This document shows, in pieces, positions 41,359-50,760 of a stretch of DNA of 64,000 nucleotides. Both the position numbers and the translations under genes were made by a program. A model generated the notes under the pieces. It was not told the origin of the DNA. It searched no databases and saw only the letters and a list, made by a program, of their open reading frames with translations. Position 1 is the stretch's first letter. Each line of letters begins with the position of its first letter. Origin of the DNA: CAVYXZ01 sp965223835 (GTDB lineage Bacteria; Chloroflexota; Anaerolineae; Aggregatilineales; Phototrophicaceae); NCBI GenBank assembly GCA_965223835.1, contig CBDCXQ010000001.1:1-64000 (forward strand), in the 5' to 3' direction.

Positions 41359-43296
41359 ATGCAATTTTTGACGCCGCTGGGGCTGCTGGGTGGCCTGATC
41401 GCCATTCCGATTATTCTGCTGTACATGCTGCGTTTGCGCCGCCGTGAGATTCCGGTGTCGAGCACGTTCCTGTGGCAGCAGATAATCCAGGATAACGAGG
41501 CCAACACACCCTGGCAGCGCTTACGCCGCAACATCTTGCTGCTGCTGCAATTGCTGATTTTGCTGGCGTTGATCCTGGCGTTGTCCCGTCCGTTTATCAA
41601 TGTGCCTGCGGTCGGTTCCGGTCAGATTGTGTTGCTGCTGGATGCCTCGGCCAGTATGAACGCAACGGATGAAACGGGCGGCATCACTCGCTTTGAAGCG
41701 GCGCAACAGAAGGCGCTGGAAGTGGTCAATACGCTGGGAGCAGCGGATAGCCTGACGATTGTGCGCGTGGCTGATGTGCCCGAAGTCATCGCCCCGGCGT
41801 CGAATGATCGCATCGTGCTGGCGAATGCCATCAATAATGCGCAACCGAGCAACGCCAGTGCCGACTGGGAAGGTGCCCTCACCCTGGCGATTGGCGGCGC
41901 AGCGGATGCAACTGAATTTAACGTCGTGATTATCAGTGACGGTGGATTGGGCGACCCGGCGTTGCTGCCCGACGTCCCTGGCGAGGTGAAGTATGAACCG
42001 GTCGGCAATTCTAATGAGAATGTTGCGATCACGGCCTTAGCCACGCGCGCCCGTGCCGGTCAATCGCCGCAATTGTTCACGCAGATCACCAACTACGGTG
42101 GCACCGATGCCGAAATCGTCTACAGCCTGGATGTGGATGGTGAATTGTTCGTCTCCAATTTTTACACGGTCCCAGCCGGTGAAGAATTGCAGTTAGTCTC
42201 CGAGCAGCTACCGGAGCGTTTTGCAATCCTTGAGGCCAGCTTGACCATACCGACCAATTCAACGCTTCCTGATTACGTCACAGCGGACAATCAGGCGTGG
42301 GCAGTTGCCAGCGACGTGACCGACCGACGGGCGTTGCTGATGTCACCGAGCAATTTGTTCGTGATGCAAGCCTTACGCAGCTTACCCGGTGTTGATGGTT
42401 TTCCCGGTAACATTGACTTAGGGTTACCCGGCCAACCGTTTGATCTGTACATCCTGGACCGCTGGCTGCCGGCGCAACTACCCGATGGCGATTTACTTAT
42501 CATCAATCCACCCAGCAGTACCGCCTTTTTTACGGTTGGCCCTGACCGGCCCGCACCGTCGGACATCACGGTCAACAGCAATGATCCCCGCGTGCGGTTC
42601 GTCGATTTTGACAGCGTTAGCATTAGCCGCTATCAAGCAATCAGTGAGGTAGAATGGGCGACGCCGTTGGTTGCGGCTGATGACGGTAGTCCGCTGGTGC
42701 TGGCTGGCGAAGTCGATGGTCGGCAAGTGGCGATTTTTACGTTCGACATTCACAATAGCGACCTGCCGCTGCAAATTGCCTGGCCGGTGCTAATGGCGAA
42801 TCTGCTCGATTGGTTCGCGCCGCAAAACCTAATAACAATTCCCAACAGCCTGACAGTGGGCGATCCGCTGGTCGTGCGTCCACCGCTGACTGCCAGTCGA
42901 ATCGTGGTCTCACTGCCAGATGGGACCCGGAGTGAACTGCCGATTGAGCGCCAGACGGTTGTCTTCGCCGATACCGATCAACCGGGCATCTATCAGTTGG
43001 CGGTGCAAGAGGGCACTTCCGTATTACAGAGCCAGCCCTTCGCCGTCAATCTTTTTGATCCACAAGAAAGCGATATCACGCCGCAATCATCGTTAAGCAT
43101 TGGCACGCGAACGATTACACCCGGTGAACGCGAGGAGATTGGGCAGTTTGAATTCTGGCCGCTGGCGGCACTGCTGGCCCTGCTCATATTATTGTTAGAA
43201 TGGTACGTTTACTGGCGGCGGTTGCGCACACCGCGCCAGATGCGTCCGATTGTGCCATCAGCCGTTAGCCGGCGGCTATCTGCCTTTAGAGAATAG
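41359..43296 (+). CDS. BatA-like membrane VWA protein
   Basis: The 645-residue protein begins with the BatA-type N-terminal domain: FLTPLGLLGGLIAIPIILLY, a basic loop RLRRREIPVSSTFLW, then QRLRRNILLLLQLLILLALI. A VWA domain follows (about 90-230) with the metal site LLDASASM. The rest is beta-rich with a final membrane helix (LAALLALLILLLEWYVYW). It is thought to sit in the membrane with the VWA part cytoplasmic or periplasmic. AAGGAAG precedes the ATG. It comes directly after the GxxExxY cassette. Confidence 0.92.
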   Translation: MQFLTPLGLLGGLIAIPIILLYMLRLRRREIPVSSTFLWQQIIQDNEANTPWQRLRRNILLLLQLLILLALILALSRPFINVPAVGSGQIVLLLDASASMNATDETGGITRFEAAQQKALEVVNTLGAADSLTIVRVADVPEVIAPASNDRIVLANAINNAQPSNASADWEGALTLAIGGAADATEFNVVIISDGGLGDPALLPDVPGEVKYEPVGNSNENVAITALATRARAGQSPQLFTQITNYGGTDAEIVYSLDVDGELFVSNFYTVPAGEELQLVSEQLPERFAILEASLTIPTNSTLPDYVTADNQAWAVASDVTDRRALLMSPSNLFVMQALRSLPGVDGFPGNIDLGLPGQPFDLYILDRWLPAQLPDGDLLIINPPSSTAFFTVGPDRPAPSDITVNSNDPRVRFVDFDSVSISRYQAISEVEWATPLVAADDGSPLVLAGEVDGRQVAIFTFDIHNSDLPLQIAWPVLMANLLDWFAPQNLITIPNSLTVGDPLVVRPPLTASRIVVSLPDGTRSELPIERQTVVFADTDQPGIYQLAVQEGTSVLQSQPFAVNLFDPQESDITPQSSLSIGTRTITPGEREEIGQFEFWPLAALLALLILLLEWYVYWRRLRTPRQMRPIVPSAVSRRLSAFRE

Positions 43297-43382
43297 TGCC
43301 GGACATCAACATGCGCTGCGGCAACTGCCAAACCCTGATCGTTAAGTACTGTAAACAATGTAGGCGGATTATCGGAGACTAA
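43296..43382 (+). CDS. Tiny putative zinc-ribbon protein (28 residues)
   Basis: A short frame starts at GTG 43296, overlapping the BatA stop by one base, and has two CxxC knuckles: RCGNCQ and YCKQCRR, seven residues apart. The spacing would fit a minimal zinc knuckle. It may also start at ATG 43311 (23 residues). It lacks a clear ribosome site and would depend on coupling to the BatA gene. Too short to be sure. Confidence 0.35.
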   Translation: MPDINMRCGNCQTLIVKYCKQCRRIIGD

Positions 43383-43384
43383 AA

Positions 43385-43412
43385 GGCTGAAGGCTGATTG
43401 CTGAAAGCCGAA
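43385..43412 (+). repeat. Heptamer tandem repeat (GGCTGAA type), 4 units
   Basis: GGCTGAA, GGCTGAT, TGCTGAA and AGCCGAA follow one another between the BatA and double-VWA genes. Confidence 0.6.
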
Positions 43413-43423
43413 GCTACTAACTC

Positions 43424-46351
43424 ATGAACTTTACCAACCCCCTGGCATTAATTTTACTCCTGGCGCTCCCGGTCGTGTTCTACCTCGGCTGGCCGCGTCA
43501 GTATTATCGACGAGCGCGTGATATATCGAGTCTGGTGCTGCGAACGCTGATCGTGTTATGTGTCGTGCTGGCACTGGCCGGTGTGCAGATCAGCCAATCA
43601 GCGGATCGACTGGCGGTCGTTTTCTTGATTGATGTGTCCGACAGTCTGGGGCCGGACGTACAGGAGCAGCAGCTTGAGTATGTCCGTGAGAGCCTGCAAA
43701 ATATGGGACCCGATGATGTGGCAGGGGTGGTGGCTTTCGGGGCCGAACCACGCACGGAACGCACGGTAAATGCGGTGCGTGACATTGCGGCGCTGCAATC
43801 GCAGCCGGTGACGAGTAATACGGATCTGGCGGAAGCTATTCGGCACGGCATGGCGCTGTTCCCCAATGATGCGGCGCGCCGGTTGGTCATCCTGACCGAT
43901 GGGCGACCCACTGTTGGCAATACCGAAGCGGCGGTACAACAGGCGGCGGCGGTCGGCATTGAGGTCAGCTATGTCACCTTCGCGCGGGAACCGGGACCCG
44001 AAGTCCAGGTTACGAACCTGAATATCCCCAACAGTGTCACCGCCGGGCAAGCCTTTGATCTGTCGTATACGATTGAAGCGGAGCAGGCGACCTCGGCAGT
44101 CGTGACGGTTCTCGACGCGGGGAACACGATCTACCAGCGTGATGTTGATTTGCGGGCAGGCGCGAACAATTATGTGCTTTCGCTGTCGAGTTCGACACCC
44201 GGTTTCAAAGATATTCGGGTACAGGTCGCGCCAACCGACAATGATAGCTTTTATCAAAACAACCAGCTTTCGACATTTAGCCAAATTGTCGGTCCGCCAC
44301 GCGCACTGCTGGTGAGCACATCGGATGAGGAAGTGCAAAATCTACTCCCCGCACTGGAAGAAGCCGGGGTTGCGGTCGATATTGTGCGACCACAGAGTCT
44401 GCGCAGTGGGTTGGCCTCGCTGGCACAATACAACACGGTGCTGATCGCGAATGTCCCGGCGACCCAGCTTTCGAACCGCATCATGGAGGAGCTGGACGCT
44501 TACGTGCGCGATCTGGGTGGTGGGCTGGTCTTCATCGGCGGTCCCGAATCCTATGCGCCCGGCGGTTATTTCCAGACCCCGCTGGAACGCACCTTGCCGG
44601 TTGAGATGCAAATCCGCGATCAGCAGCGCTTACCCCAGTTGACGATTGTGTATGTGATTGATCGGTCGGGCAGTATGGGGTCGGCGACCGGGACCAGCAA
44701 TGTGCCTAACATCGAGCTGGCAAAGGAAGCCATCATTCGCTCGATTGAATTCCTGCAACCGACGGACCGGGCCGGGGCGGTCTCGTTTGATACGGTGGGC
44801 TATTGGGTGGCGGAATTGCAGCCAGTACTGGACCGGTTGGGGTTGCAACGCTTGATTGCGACGCTGCGGGCCAGTGGCGGCACCGATATTCTGGCCGGGA
44901 TGCGCCTGGTTGCCAACACCATTGTGAACGAACCCTCCGACCGTAAGCATATTATCCTGTTGACCGATGGCGGGGCCGCTCCCGGTAATCTGGTCGAACT
45001 CACTGAGACTCTGAACCGTGAGAGCGAAGTCACTACCTCGGTCATCTCGATTGGCGGTGGGGCTGACTTTCTGGGAGAGATGGCTGAAGTCGGCGGGGGC
45101 AATTACCATGAAGTCGTTTCGGTCGAGAGCATTCCCACGATTTTCACGATGGAGACCGTCCTCGCCAGCCGCTCTTATATCTTCGAGGAGCCGTTTGTCC
45201 CGGCCCTGACCGCCAACAGCCCGATTATGGATGGTATCGACAGCGCACCGTTCTTGTTGGGCTATGTCGCGACTTCGCCCAAGCAAACGGCGCAGGTCGT
45301 CTTGAGTGGCCCGGAACCGTTCCGCGATCCGATCCTGGCATCCTGGCAATATGGGTTGGGTCGGGCCGTTGCCTTTACCAGTGACGCCTCGCCTCGTTGG
45401 GGCCAGAACTGGGTGACATGGCCCAATTTCACTCGCTTCTGGAGCCAGGCCGTGCGCTGGACGATTACCGAAGGGGCGGACAATAACCTGGAATCACAGG
45501 TCGTTTTAGAAGGCGAACAGGCACGTTTAATCGTGGATGCCCGTGACAATGATGGCGCCTTCCTCAACGGGCTGAATTTGCAGGCCGCGATTGTTGATCC
45601 GGTGCTGGGGTCCAACCGCGTAGAACTCCGGCAGGTTGCGCCGGGCCGCTATGAAACGTTGTTCACGCCGGGGGCTGAAGGGGCCTATTTCCTGCGGATT
45701 GATGGCGAACAGGTGGTTGATGGTAATCCGGTACGATTGACGCAAACCAACGGCTGGGTGCTGAGTTATTCACCGGAATATGATGTGCAATCACGCGGCG
45801 TGGATGTCAATCTGTTGGAAAACATCGCTCAGATGACGGCGGGGCAGGATATGACGGAGGATGCCGGGTTGCCCTGGGTGCACAATCTGGTGGCGCGTAA
45901 TGCTTATACTGCGTTATGGCCCTGGCTGTTGTTGGTCGCGCTGCTGTTGCTGCCCGTCGATATTGCCATCCGCCGTTTAATTATCACCCAGAGCGACTGG
46001 CGGCGGGTGCGTCAGGCAATTTTTGGCGTTGGTCGCACCGAAATGGTCGAAGGGCCGTCCGAACGCCTCTCAACTTTGATTGGTGCTAAATCACGCGGAC
46101 GCGAACGGGCCGAGGGAACGGCAGCCAGTACCGCCAGCATGTTACGTTCCAGCCGTGATGCCCGCCGGGCCGAACAGGCCGCCAATCCTGAAGCACCGGT
46201 AACAACTGATGACGACGATCAGCCCCGTTTTGTGCGTCCGCAGCCAGCATCAACTGAACAACGCCAGCGCTCATCGGCTAACGTCGCCGGGGAGTTGCTC
46301 AAAAGCCGCCGTCGCCAGCGTCGCAGTGAAGAAGATGATGACAGAGATTAA
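43424..46351 (+). CDS. Large membrane protein with two VWA domains and a GATase1-like domain
   Basis: The 975-residue protein has two N-terminal membrane helices, a first VWA domain (about 65-195; FLIDVSDSLGP with the DxSxS site), a beta domain and a GATase1-like fold (about 285-395; ALLVSTSDEEVQNLLPALEEAGV, GGLVFIGGPESYAPGG) without catalytic Cys. A second VWA domain follows (about 405-590; VIDRSGSMGSATG, LLTDGGAAPG), then a beta region, a C-terminal membrane helix (LWPWLLLVALLLLPVDIAI) and a basic/acidic cytoplasmic tail of about 130 residues. It is the terminal gene of the Bat-like operon. Related proteins in other phyla are annotated as glutamine amidotransferase-like VWA proteins with unknown role. 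Confidence 0.9.
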   Translation: MNFTNPLALILLLALPVVFYLGWPRQYYRRARDISSLVLRTLIVLCVVLALAGVQISQSADRLAVVFLIDVSDSLGPDVQEQQLEYVRESLQNMGPDDVAGVVAFGAEPRTERTVNAVRDIAALQSQPVTSNTDLAEAIRHGMALFPNDAARRLVILTDGRPTVGNTEAAVQQAAAVGIEVSYVTFAREPGPEVQVTNLNIPNSVTAGQAFDLSYTIEAEQATSAVVTVLDAGNTIYQRDVDLRAGANNYVLSLSSSTPGFKDIRVQVAPTDNDSFYQNNQLSTFSQIVGPPRALLVSTSDEEVQNLLPALEEAGVAVDIVRPQSLRSGLASLAQYNTVLIANVPATQLSNRIMEELDAYVRDLGGGLVFIGGPESYAPGGYFQTPLERTLPVEMQIRDQQRLPQLTIVYVIDRSGSMGSATGTSNVPNIELAKEAIIRSIEFLQPTDRAGAVSFDTVGYWVAELQPVLDRLGLQRLIATLRASGGTDILAGMRLVANTIVNEPSDRKHIILLTDGGAAPGNLVELTETLNRESEVTTSVISIGGGADFLGEMAEVGGGNYHEVVSVESIPTIFTMETVLASRSYIFEEPFVPALTANSPIMDGIDSAPFLLGYVATSPKQTAQVVLSGPEPFRDPILASWQYGLGRAVAFTSDASPRWGQNWVTWPNFTRFWSQAVRWTITEGADNNLESQVVLEGEQARLIVDARDNDGAFLNGLNLQAAIVDPVLGSNRVELRQVAPGRYETLFTPGAEGAYFLRIDGEQVVDGNPVRLTQTNGWVLSYSPEYDVQSRGVDVNLLENIAQMTAGQDMTEDAGLPWVHNLVARNAYTALWPWLLLVALLLLPVDIAIRRLIITQSDWRRVRQAIFGVGRTEMVEGPSERLSTLIGAKSRGRERAEGTAASTASMLRSSRDARRAEQAANPEAPVTTDDDDQPRFVRPQPASTEQRQRSSANVAGELLKSRRRQRRSEEDDDRD

Positions 46352-46451
46352 GAATTTGCGTCTGTTTTCGTTCGTTGAAGTCAATGAGTTGATGAATAAT
46401 TGTTCCCACAGCCAATCGGATGCTCTCAAGCTACTTGAAGGTTAAGCTGTT

Positions 46452-47447
46452 GTGAACCATACACCACAGCCAGATAACATAACCAAACTTTTCGATGCCG
46501 TTTATCCATCGTTTGCGATGCTAGCTGGCATGGAACTTGATGTATTTACGACCCTTGCAACTGGCCCACTCAGTAGCGAACAGATTGCCGGAATCATTGG
46601 TGTGCAGTCAATCAAACTCAGACCGTTACTTTTTGCTCTGATTGTAGCCGGGCTATTAGACGTCAAGGATGGTTTATTTTCCAACACGCCTGAATCAAAC
46701 CACTACCTGGTTCGTGGCAAACCCGCTTATATGGGCGACGTTCAAGAACTTACCTCCAGCAACTGGGTCAGAATACTCCAAACAGCGGCAACCATCCGTG
46801 CCGGTGGACCACTCGAAAAATATAATTACCATTCAATGCCCCAGAATGAACTTATCACCCTCTTTCGTGGTCTCTATCCGGGTGCTTTAGCCGATGCTGC
46901 CAGATTAATGGATCAGTACGATTTCTCAACTTACAGTACCATTCTTGACATTGGAGGTGGATCGGGAGGTCTAGCTATTGCTATTGCACAGGCAAACGAT
47001 CAGTTACAGGCGACTGTTATTGACCTGCCCTTGATTACGCCTATCACACAACAGTTCGTAGACGAAGCTAACATAGCTGACCGCGTAGAAGTTATTGCTG
47101 GTGACGCGGTTCATGATTCCTTACCTGGATTATATGATGTGGTCATTGCGCGGCATGTGATACAGGTTCTTTCAGCGTCTGACAGTCAGGCATTGCTGAA
47201 AAATCTCTCGCAGGTGCTCAAACCGGGTGGAGCCATCCATCTCATTGGCTGGGTATTGGACGATTCACGTCTAACGCCTCAAAATACTGTGCTATATAAT
47301 CTTGTACTCTTGAACGCTTATGAACACGGTGAAGCATATACACAAGGAGAATATCGGCAATGGTTAGCCGAGGCTGATTTTACAGATATTGAGTGTGTTC
47401 TGAAGCCAGATGGTGCGAGTATATTGACAGCTTACAAACCGGGATGA
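46452..47447 (+). CDS. Family 2 O-methyltransferase (acetylserotonin/hydroxyneurosporene type)
   Basis: The 331-residue protein has an N-terminal winged-helix dimerisation domain (ITKLFDAVYPSFAMLAGMEL, SSEQIAGIIG) and a C-terminal SAM domain: ILDIGGGSGGLAI, ATVIDLPLI, RVEVIAGDAVHDSLP and LKPGGAIHLIGW. Such enzymes methylate phenolic or hydroxyl groups of small metabolites. Base use looks somewhat more AT-rich than its neighbours, which may mean recent transfer. The GTG at 46452 has GAAGG twelve bases upstream. No pathway neighbours. Confidence 0.9.
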   Translation: MNHTPQPDNITKLFDAVYPSFAMLAGMELDVFTTLATGPLSSEQIAGIIGVQSIKLRPLLFALIVAGLLDVKDGLFSNTPESNHYLVRGKPAYMGDVQELTSSNWVRILQTAATIRAGGPLEKYNYHSMPQNELITLFRGLYPGALADAARLMDQYDFSTYSTILDIGGGSGGLAIAIAQANDQLQATVIDLPLITPITQQFVDEANIADRVEVIAGDAVHDSLPGLYDVVIARHVIQVLSASDSQALLKNLSQVLKPGGAIHLIGWVLDDSRLTPQNTVLYNLVLLNAYEHGEAYTQGEYRQWLAEADFTDIECVLKPDGASILTAYKPG

Positions 47448-47535
47448 AGGTATAGTTTTTGTATCGGGGTCATGAACAAATGGTGACAATTCAATCGAAC
47501 ACGCTCACTATATCTTGCATTAGGAGACGATGCCC

Positions 47536-47982
47536 ATGCAGCTGAAAGTTTATCTATCTGGCGAGATTCACACCGATTGGCGCGAACAGATCATGCAAGG
47601 TATCGCGGCCAATGATTTACCCGTCGAGGTGCTCACCCCCGTGACGACCCACGCCGCCAGCGATAATGTCGGGGTCGATATTCTCGGAACCGAGGACCAG
47701 AATTTCTGGAAAGATCACAAGGCCGCCAAGATCAATAGCATTCGCATTCGTGCCGGGATCGATCAGGCTGATGTGGTGGTGGTCAAGTTCGGTGAACAAT
47801 ATCGTCAATGGAACGCCGCCTTCGATGCGGGTTATGCAGCGGCGAAAGGCAAAGCGCTGATTGTCATTCATCCAGCGGAGTTTACCCACGCCCTCAAAGA
47901 AGTAGATGCCGCAGCGCTGGCGGTTGCCGAGGACTCAGCCCAGGTGGTTGAGATACTGAAGTACGTCACCACTCAGGTGTGA
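47536..47982 (+). CDS. ytoQ: YtoQ family protein
   Basis: The 148-residue protein closely resembles Bacillus YtoQ: KVYLSGEIHTDWREQI, SDNVGVDILG, FWKDHKAAKINSIRIRAGI, ADVVVVKFGEQYRQWNAAFDAGYA and GKALIVIHPAEFTHALKEVD. The fold is like nucleoside 2-deoxyribosyltransferases and the exact activity is unknown. The ATG at 47536 is taken because AGGAG is eight bases upstream; an ATG two codons earlier is too close to it. Confidence 0.93.
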   Translation: MQLKVYLSGEIHTDWREQIMQGIAANDLPVEVLTPVTTHAASDNVGVDILGTEDQNFWKDHKAAKINSIRIRAGIDQADVVVVKFGEQYRQWNAAFDAGYAAAKGKALIVIHPAEFTHALKEVDAAALAVAEDSAQVVEILKYVTTQV

Positions 47983-47997
47983 CGCGGTACATCTAAC

Positions 47998-48498
47998 TTA
48001 CACGGAAACCGGGCCTTTGCGCTCGGCAATGATGCGGGTGATTTGCTCCAGGTGGGTGACGTCATGGGTGCCAACCTGAATCAAGGCATCAAGCAAGGTG
48101 AAGTAACCGCGTTCTGGATGAATACCGGCCCGATACCACTGTTCGGCGGTCAAACCCTGGAAGAAGTCAATAAAGCGCGTCCGTGATTTTAATAATCGAG
48201 CCATCACAACGTCTTTGTCCTGCTGATTGTAGGCTCGTTCGATAACCAGGGCGTCGTGATCGTAAGCCGGGAGTTGCGGGTTCATCTGTTCCCGCATCAT
48301 CACCGCTCGTCCATGAAAGAATTCGTCAAAATCCGCTACATGACACAATGTTTCCAGTGCCGTCCACCCATCACCACTGTCGCGCCAGGTGGTTGCATCA
48401 CTGGCTGAGATTTGCTTGATGATATTGCCATAGGTGCGGCAGGTGTTCGTCATGAGGCTGAGATAACGGCGAACAAAATCGGGGTCGGGCGTAGACAT
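47998..48498 (-). CDS. DinB/YfiT-like putative metal-binding protein
   Basis: The 166-residue four-helix bundle protein has the DinB-superfamily metal-site pattern: TALETLCHVADFDEFF with the first His, and GTHDVTHLEQITRII with the others. Members are metal-dependent thiol transferases, hydrolases or uncharacterised. This is not the DNA polymerase of the same name. The ATG at 48498 has AAGGGAG upstream. Confidence 0.88.
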   Translation of the reverse strand: MSTPDPDFVRRYLSLMTNTCRTYGNIIKQISASDATTWRDSGDGWTALETLCHVADFDEFFHGRAVMMREQMNPQLPAYDHDALVIERAYNQQDKDVVMARLLKSRTRFIDFFQGLTAEQWYRAGIHPERGYFTLLDALIQVGTHDVTHLEQITRIIAERKGPVSV

Positions 48499-48517
48499 CG
48501 TTGCTCCCTTGAAAATA

Positions 48518-48545
48518 GTGCTGAGTTTCGCGTGCTGAGTGCTGA
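48518..48545 (+). repeat. Heptamer tandem repeat (GTGCTGA type), 4 units
   Basis: GTGCTGA, GTTTCGC, GTGCTGA and GTGCTGA in a row, similar in period and core to the repeat at 43385-43412. Confidence 0.55.
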
Positions 48546-48707
48546 GGCAAAAAGTTGATTTTTCAGCCCTGGTGGTGCCCGCTAGCGCAAAATCACTTCT
48601 TTAGTCGATGACGGTCAGGCCGTTGATTGGGCCATTATAGCCGACACGGTGGCTGGTACCTATAGCCGCCTGAGCGCCAGGAAATGTGCTTGCGGTTAGA
48701 ATCCTGG

Positions 48708-48735
48708 TTGCCAAACCACCTGAACTGGCTAGAAT
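48708..48735 (+). promoter_or_regulatory. Promoter for the FHA membrane protein gene
   Basis: TTGCCA (48708-48713), a 16-base spacer and TAGAAT (48730-48735), each one base off consensus, about 34 bases before the ATG. Confidence 0.6.
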
Positions 48736-48768
48736 CAAATTAGGAACCCGCAGCAGGAGCAATGCGCT

Positions 48769-50760
48769 ATGGCCTATGGTCGCCTGGATATTTTCTCGCC
48801 GGATGGCCCCATCCAAATCATCCCACTGGCAACGCCAACGGTTTCAATTGGGCGCTCCAGTGGCAACACCATCGTGCTTGATAACAACACGATCTCCCGT
48901 TATCACATCTCGATTTCTCAGGAAGACAACCAGGTCTTTCTGATTGATATGGATTCGGCGAATGGGACCTATGTCGATGGCATCAAGCTGGCGGGGAACG
49001 AACGAAAGCTACTCCAGGATGGTGAAGAAATATTAATCGGCAATCTGCGCATTATTTTCCACACGGTTGACGATGCGCCGACGGTTAAGCTCAAACCCCT
49101 GGAGGAAACCACCCAGCGCTTCGAACTGGCACTGGCGGACTTTTACATTGACCTGCAAGGGCCAGAGCAAGCGGTCGCCCCCGGCGCACACATCTCGGCT
49201 GAATTATCGATCACCAGCACCGCCAGCATGGATGCACGATTCAAGGTTGAGGTGTTGGGGCCGCCGCAGGAATGGGTACGGATTGACCGGCCAACGCCAA
49301 TGGTGGATGCGGAGGAGACCACGTTTGTCCTGGTGAATTTTAAGCCGACCCGCCACAGCTCGAGTGTTCCCGGAGATTATCCGGTAACGGTGCGCGTATC
49401 ACCCAAAGATCAGCCAAAAGATGTGCTCGAAGCAGAGTTTATCCTCACGGTGTTGCCATTCAATGGATTGGGCGTTGATCTGGAGCGGCATGTTGTGGAG
49501 CCAGGGGAACGCTTCAAGCTTATCCTGCACAATCAGGGCAGTACTGATCTGCCGCTGGTGATCGCTGGGGTTAACCCGGCTGCTGCTGTCGTTTTTAGAA
49601 TGGCGTCAACCCGGGTCAGCCTGGATCCGGGCCAACATCGTTCAATTGAAATCGAGGCACAACCGCGTCAACGCCACTGGTTCGGTAAACCCCAGCGTTA
49701 TCCATTTGATATTGTGGTGCGTTCACAAAATCATGCTAGCTTTTCCGTGCCATTGCGTGGTTATCTGGATGTCAAACCGCAACTGCCCGGCTGGTCGCTG
49801 GCGCTGCTGGCAGGCCTGATCGGTGTGGTTGGCGTGATTCTGGTCGTTATGCTGGCCGTTGTGTTGCGGACACCGCCGCCTGAACCCACCATTACCAGTT
49901 TTGCGGTCAATAAAACCGAGCTGGCCCGTGGCGAGGTGCTGGAAGTAAGCTGGGCCGCTACGGATGTCGCGGTGGTGGAGTTGAGTGTTAATGGTACCGT
50001 TGTCGAGACAGCGGACGATCCCCAGCAGGTTAGCTTTAGTATCGATACCGAGGCACTGACAGGCACGACGACCTTGCAACTGGCGGGTTTTAATGGCGAT
50101 GTTGTGACTTACCAGACCGCCGAGATTGTAATCTATGAACCGATGCAAGTCGCCCAATTTTCTGCCGACCCTGCCCAACTGGTCCGCTATGTCGTGCAGG
50201 GATTGAGCCTTAGCTGGGATGTGCCGGGCGCGGCGCGCACGCATGTGACCGGCCTGGAAACCTATAACACGGTGCCCCTGTCAATGGATGGCCCCGCTGC
50301 GACCTTTGCTGATTTGCCATTGATTCCAACCGACCCGCTGGTCCTGGCATTGATTGCCGAAGATCCCTATGGCAACGTTTTACAGCAACAGCTTACCATC
50401 AACGTCGTGAGTCCAGAGTGTGTACCGGCGAGTAACGCCGTGACGTTGCTGGCCGGGCCAGACCCGTTGCATCAGGTTGTGGGTACGGTGCCGACTGATA
50501 CGGAAGTCATCGTTGATGCCCGTGATCGAAGCGGCGATTGGCTACGCGTGAGCGGCCTCATCGGTGGGGTGGCTGGCTGGGCACAACTCAATGATTTTGA
50601 GTGTGCTACCCTGTTTAATCCCCGTGATTTGCGCATTGAGACCAATGTGCCGGTGCCGCCAACCGTGACCCCGACGATCACTCCGACGCCGACAGCGACG
50701 GCGACCCCGGTTGTGATCCCGACGCTCGTGCCTGACGGGACACCCACCACGTCAGGTTAA
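48769..50760 (+). CDS. FHA-domain membrane protein with SH3-like C-terminal domain
   Basis: The 663-residue protein begins with an FHA domain (about 20-100: SIGRSSGNTIVLDNNTISR, DSANGTYVDG). Two or three beta (immunoglobulin/CARDB-like) domains follow, then a membrane helix near 345-370 (LALLAGLIGVVGVILVVMLA). Outside are two more beta domains (TITSFAVNKTELARGEVLEVSW) and an SH3-like unit near 560-620 (CVPASNAVTLLAGPDP, VDARDRSGDWLRV, GWAQLNDFEC), then a Thr/Pro tail. The FHA part would read Ser/Thr phosphorylation inside the cell and the SH3-like part may bind peptidoglycan outside. It ends 9 bases into dinB, convergent. Confidence 0.88.
   Translation: MAYGRLDIFSPDGPIQIIPLATPTVSIGRSSGNTIVLDNNTISRYHISISQEDNQVFLIDMDSANGTYVDGIKLAGNERKLLQDGEEILIGNLRIIFHTVDDAPTVKLKPLEETTQRFELALADFYIDLQGPEQAVAPGAHISAELSITSTASMDARFKVEVLGPPQEWVRIDRPTPMVDAEETTFVLVNFKPTRHSSSVPGDYPVTVRVSPKDQPKDVLEAEFILTVLPFNGLGVDLERHVVEPGERFKLILHNQGSTDLPLVIAGVNPAAAVVFRMASTRVSLDPGQHRSIEIEAQPRQRHWFGKPQRYPFDIVVRSQNHASFSVPLRGYLDVKPQLPGWSLALLAGLIGVVGVILVVMLAVVLRTPPPEPTITSFAVNKTELARGEVLEVSWAATDVAVVELSVNGTVVETADDPQQVSFSIDTEALTGTTTLQLAGFNGDVVTYQTAEIVIYEPMQVAQFSADPAQLVRYVVQGLSLSWDVPGAARTHVTGLETYNTVPLSMDGPAATFADLPLIPTDPLVLALIAEDPYGNVLQQQLTINVVSPECVPASNAVTLLAGPDPLHQVVGTVPTDTEVIVDARDRSGDWLRVSGLIGGVAGWAQLNDFECATLFNPRDLRIETNVPVPPTVTPTITPTPTATATPVVIPTLVPDGTPTTSG

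Noticed and set aside
46338..46445. 35-codon plus-strand frame starting inside the end of the double-VWA gene
   Set aside because: Has only a weak purine stretch before it and no recognisable motif; too little support to list as a gene.
47998..48498. Reading this gene as DNA polymerase IV because of the DinB name
   Set aside because: It is a small four-helix metal-binding protein; the true polymerase is at 50752-51933.
48601..48816. Minus-strand frame of 71 codons upstream of the FHA gene
   Set aside because: It overlaps the FHA start and its promoter, has no ribosome site and no family resemblance; I cannot exclude a gene remnant.
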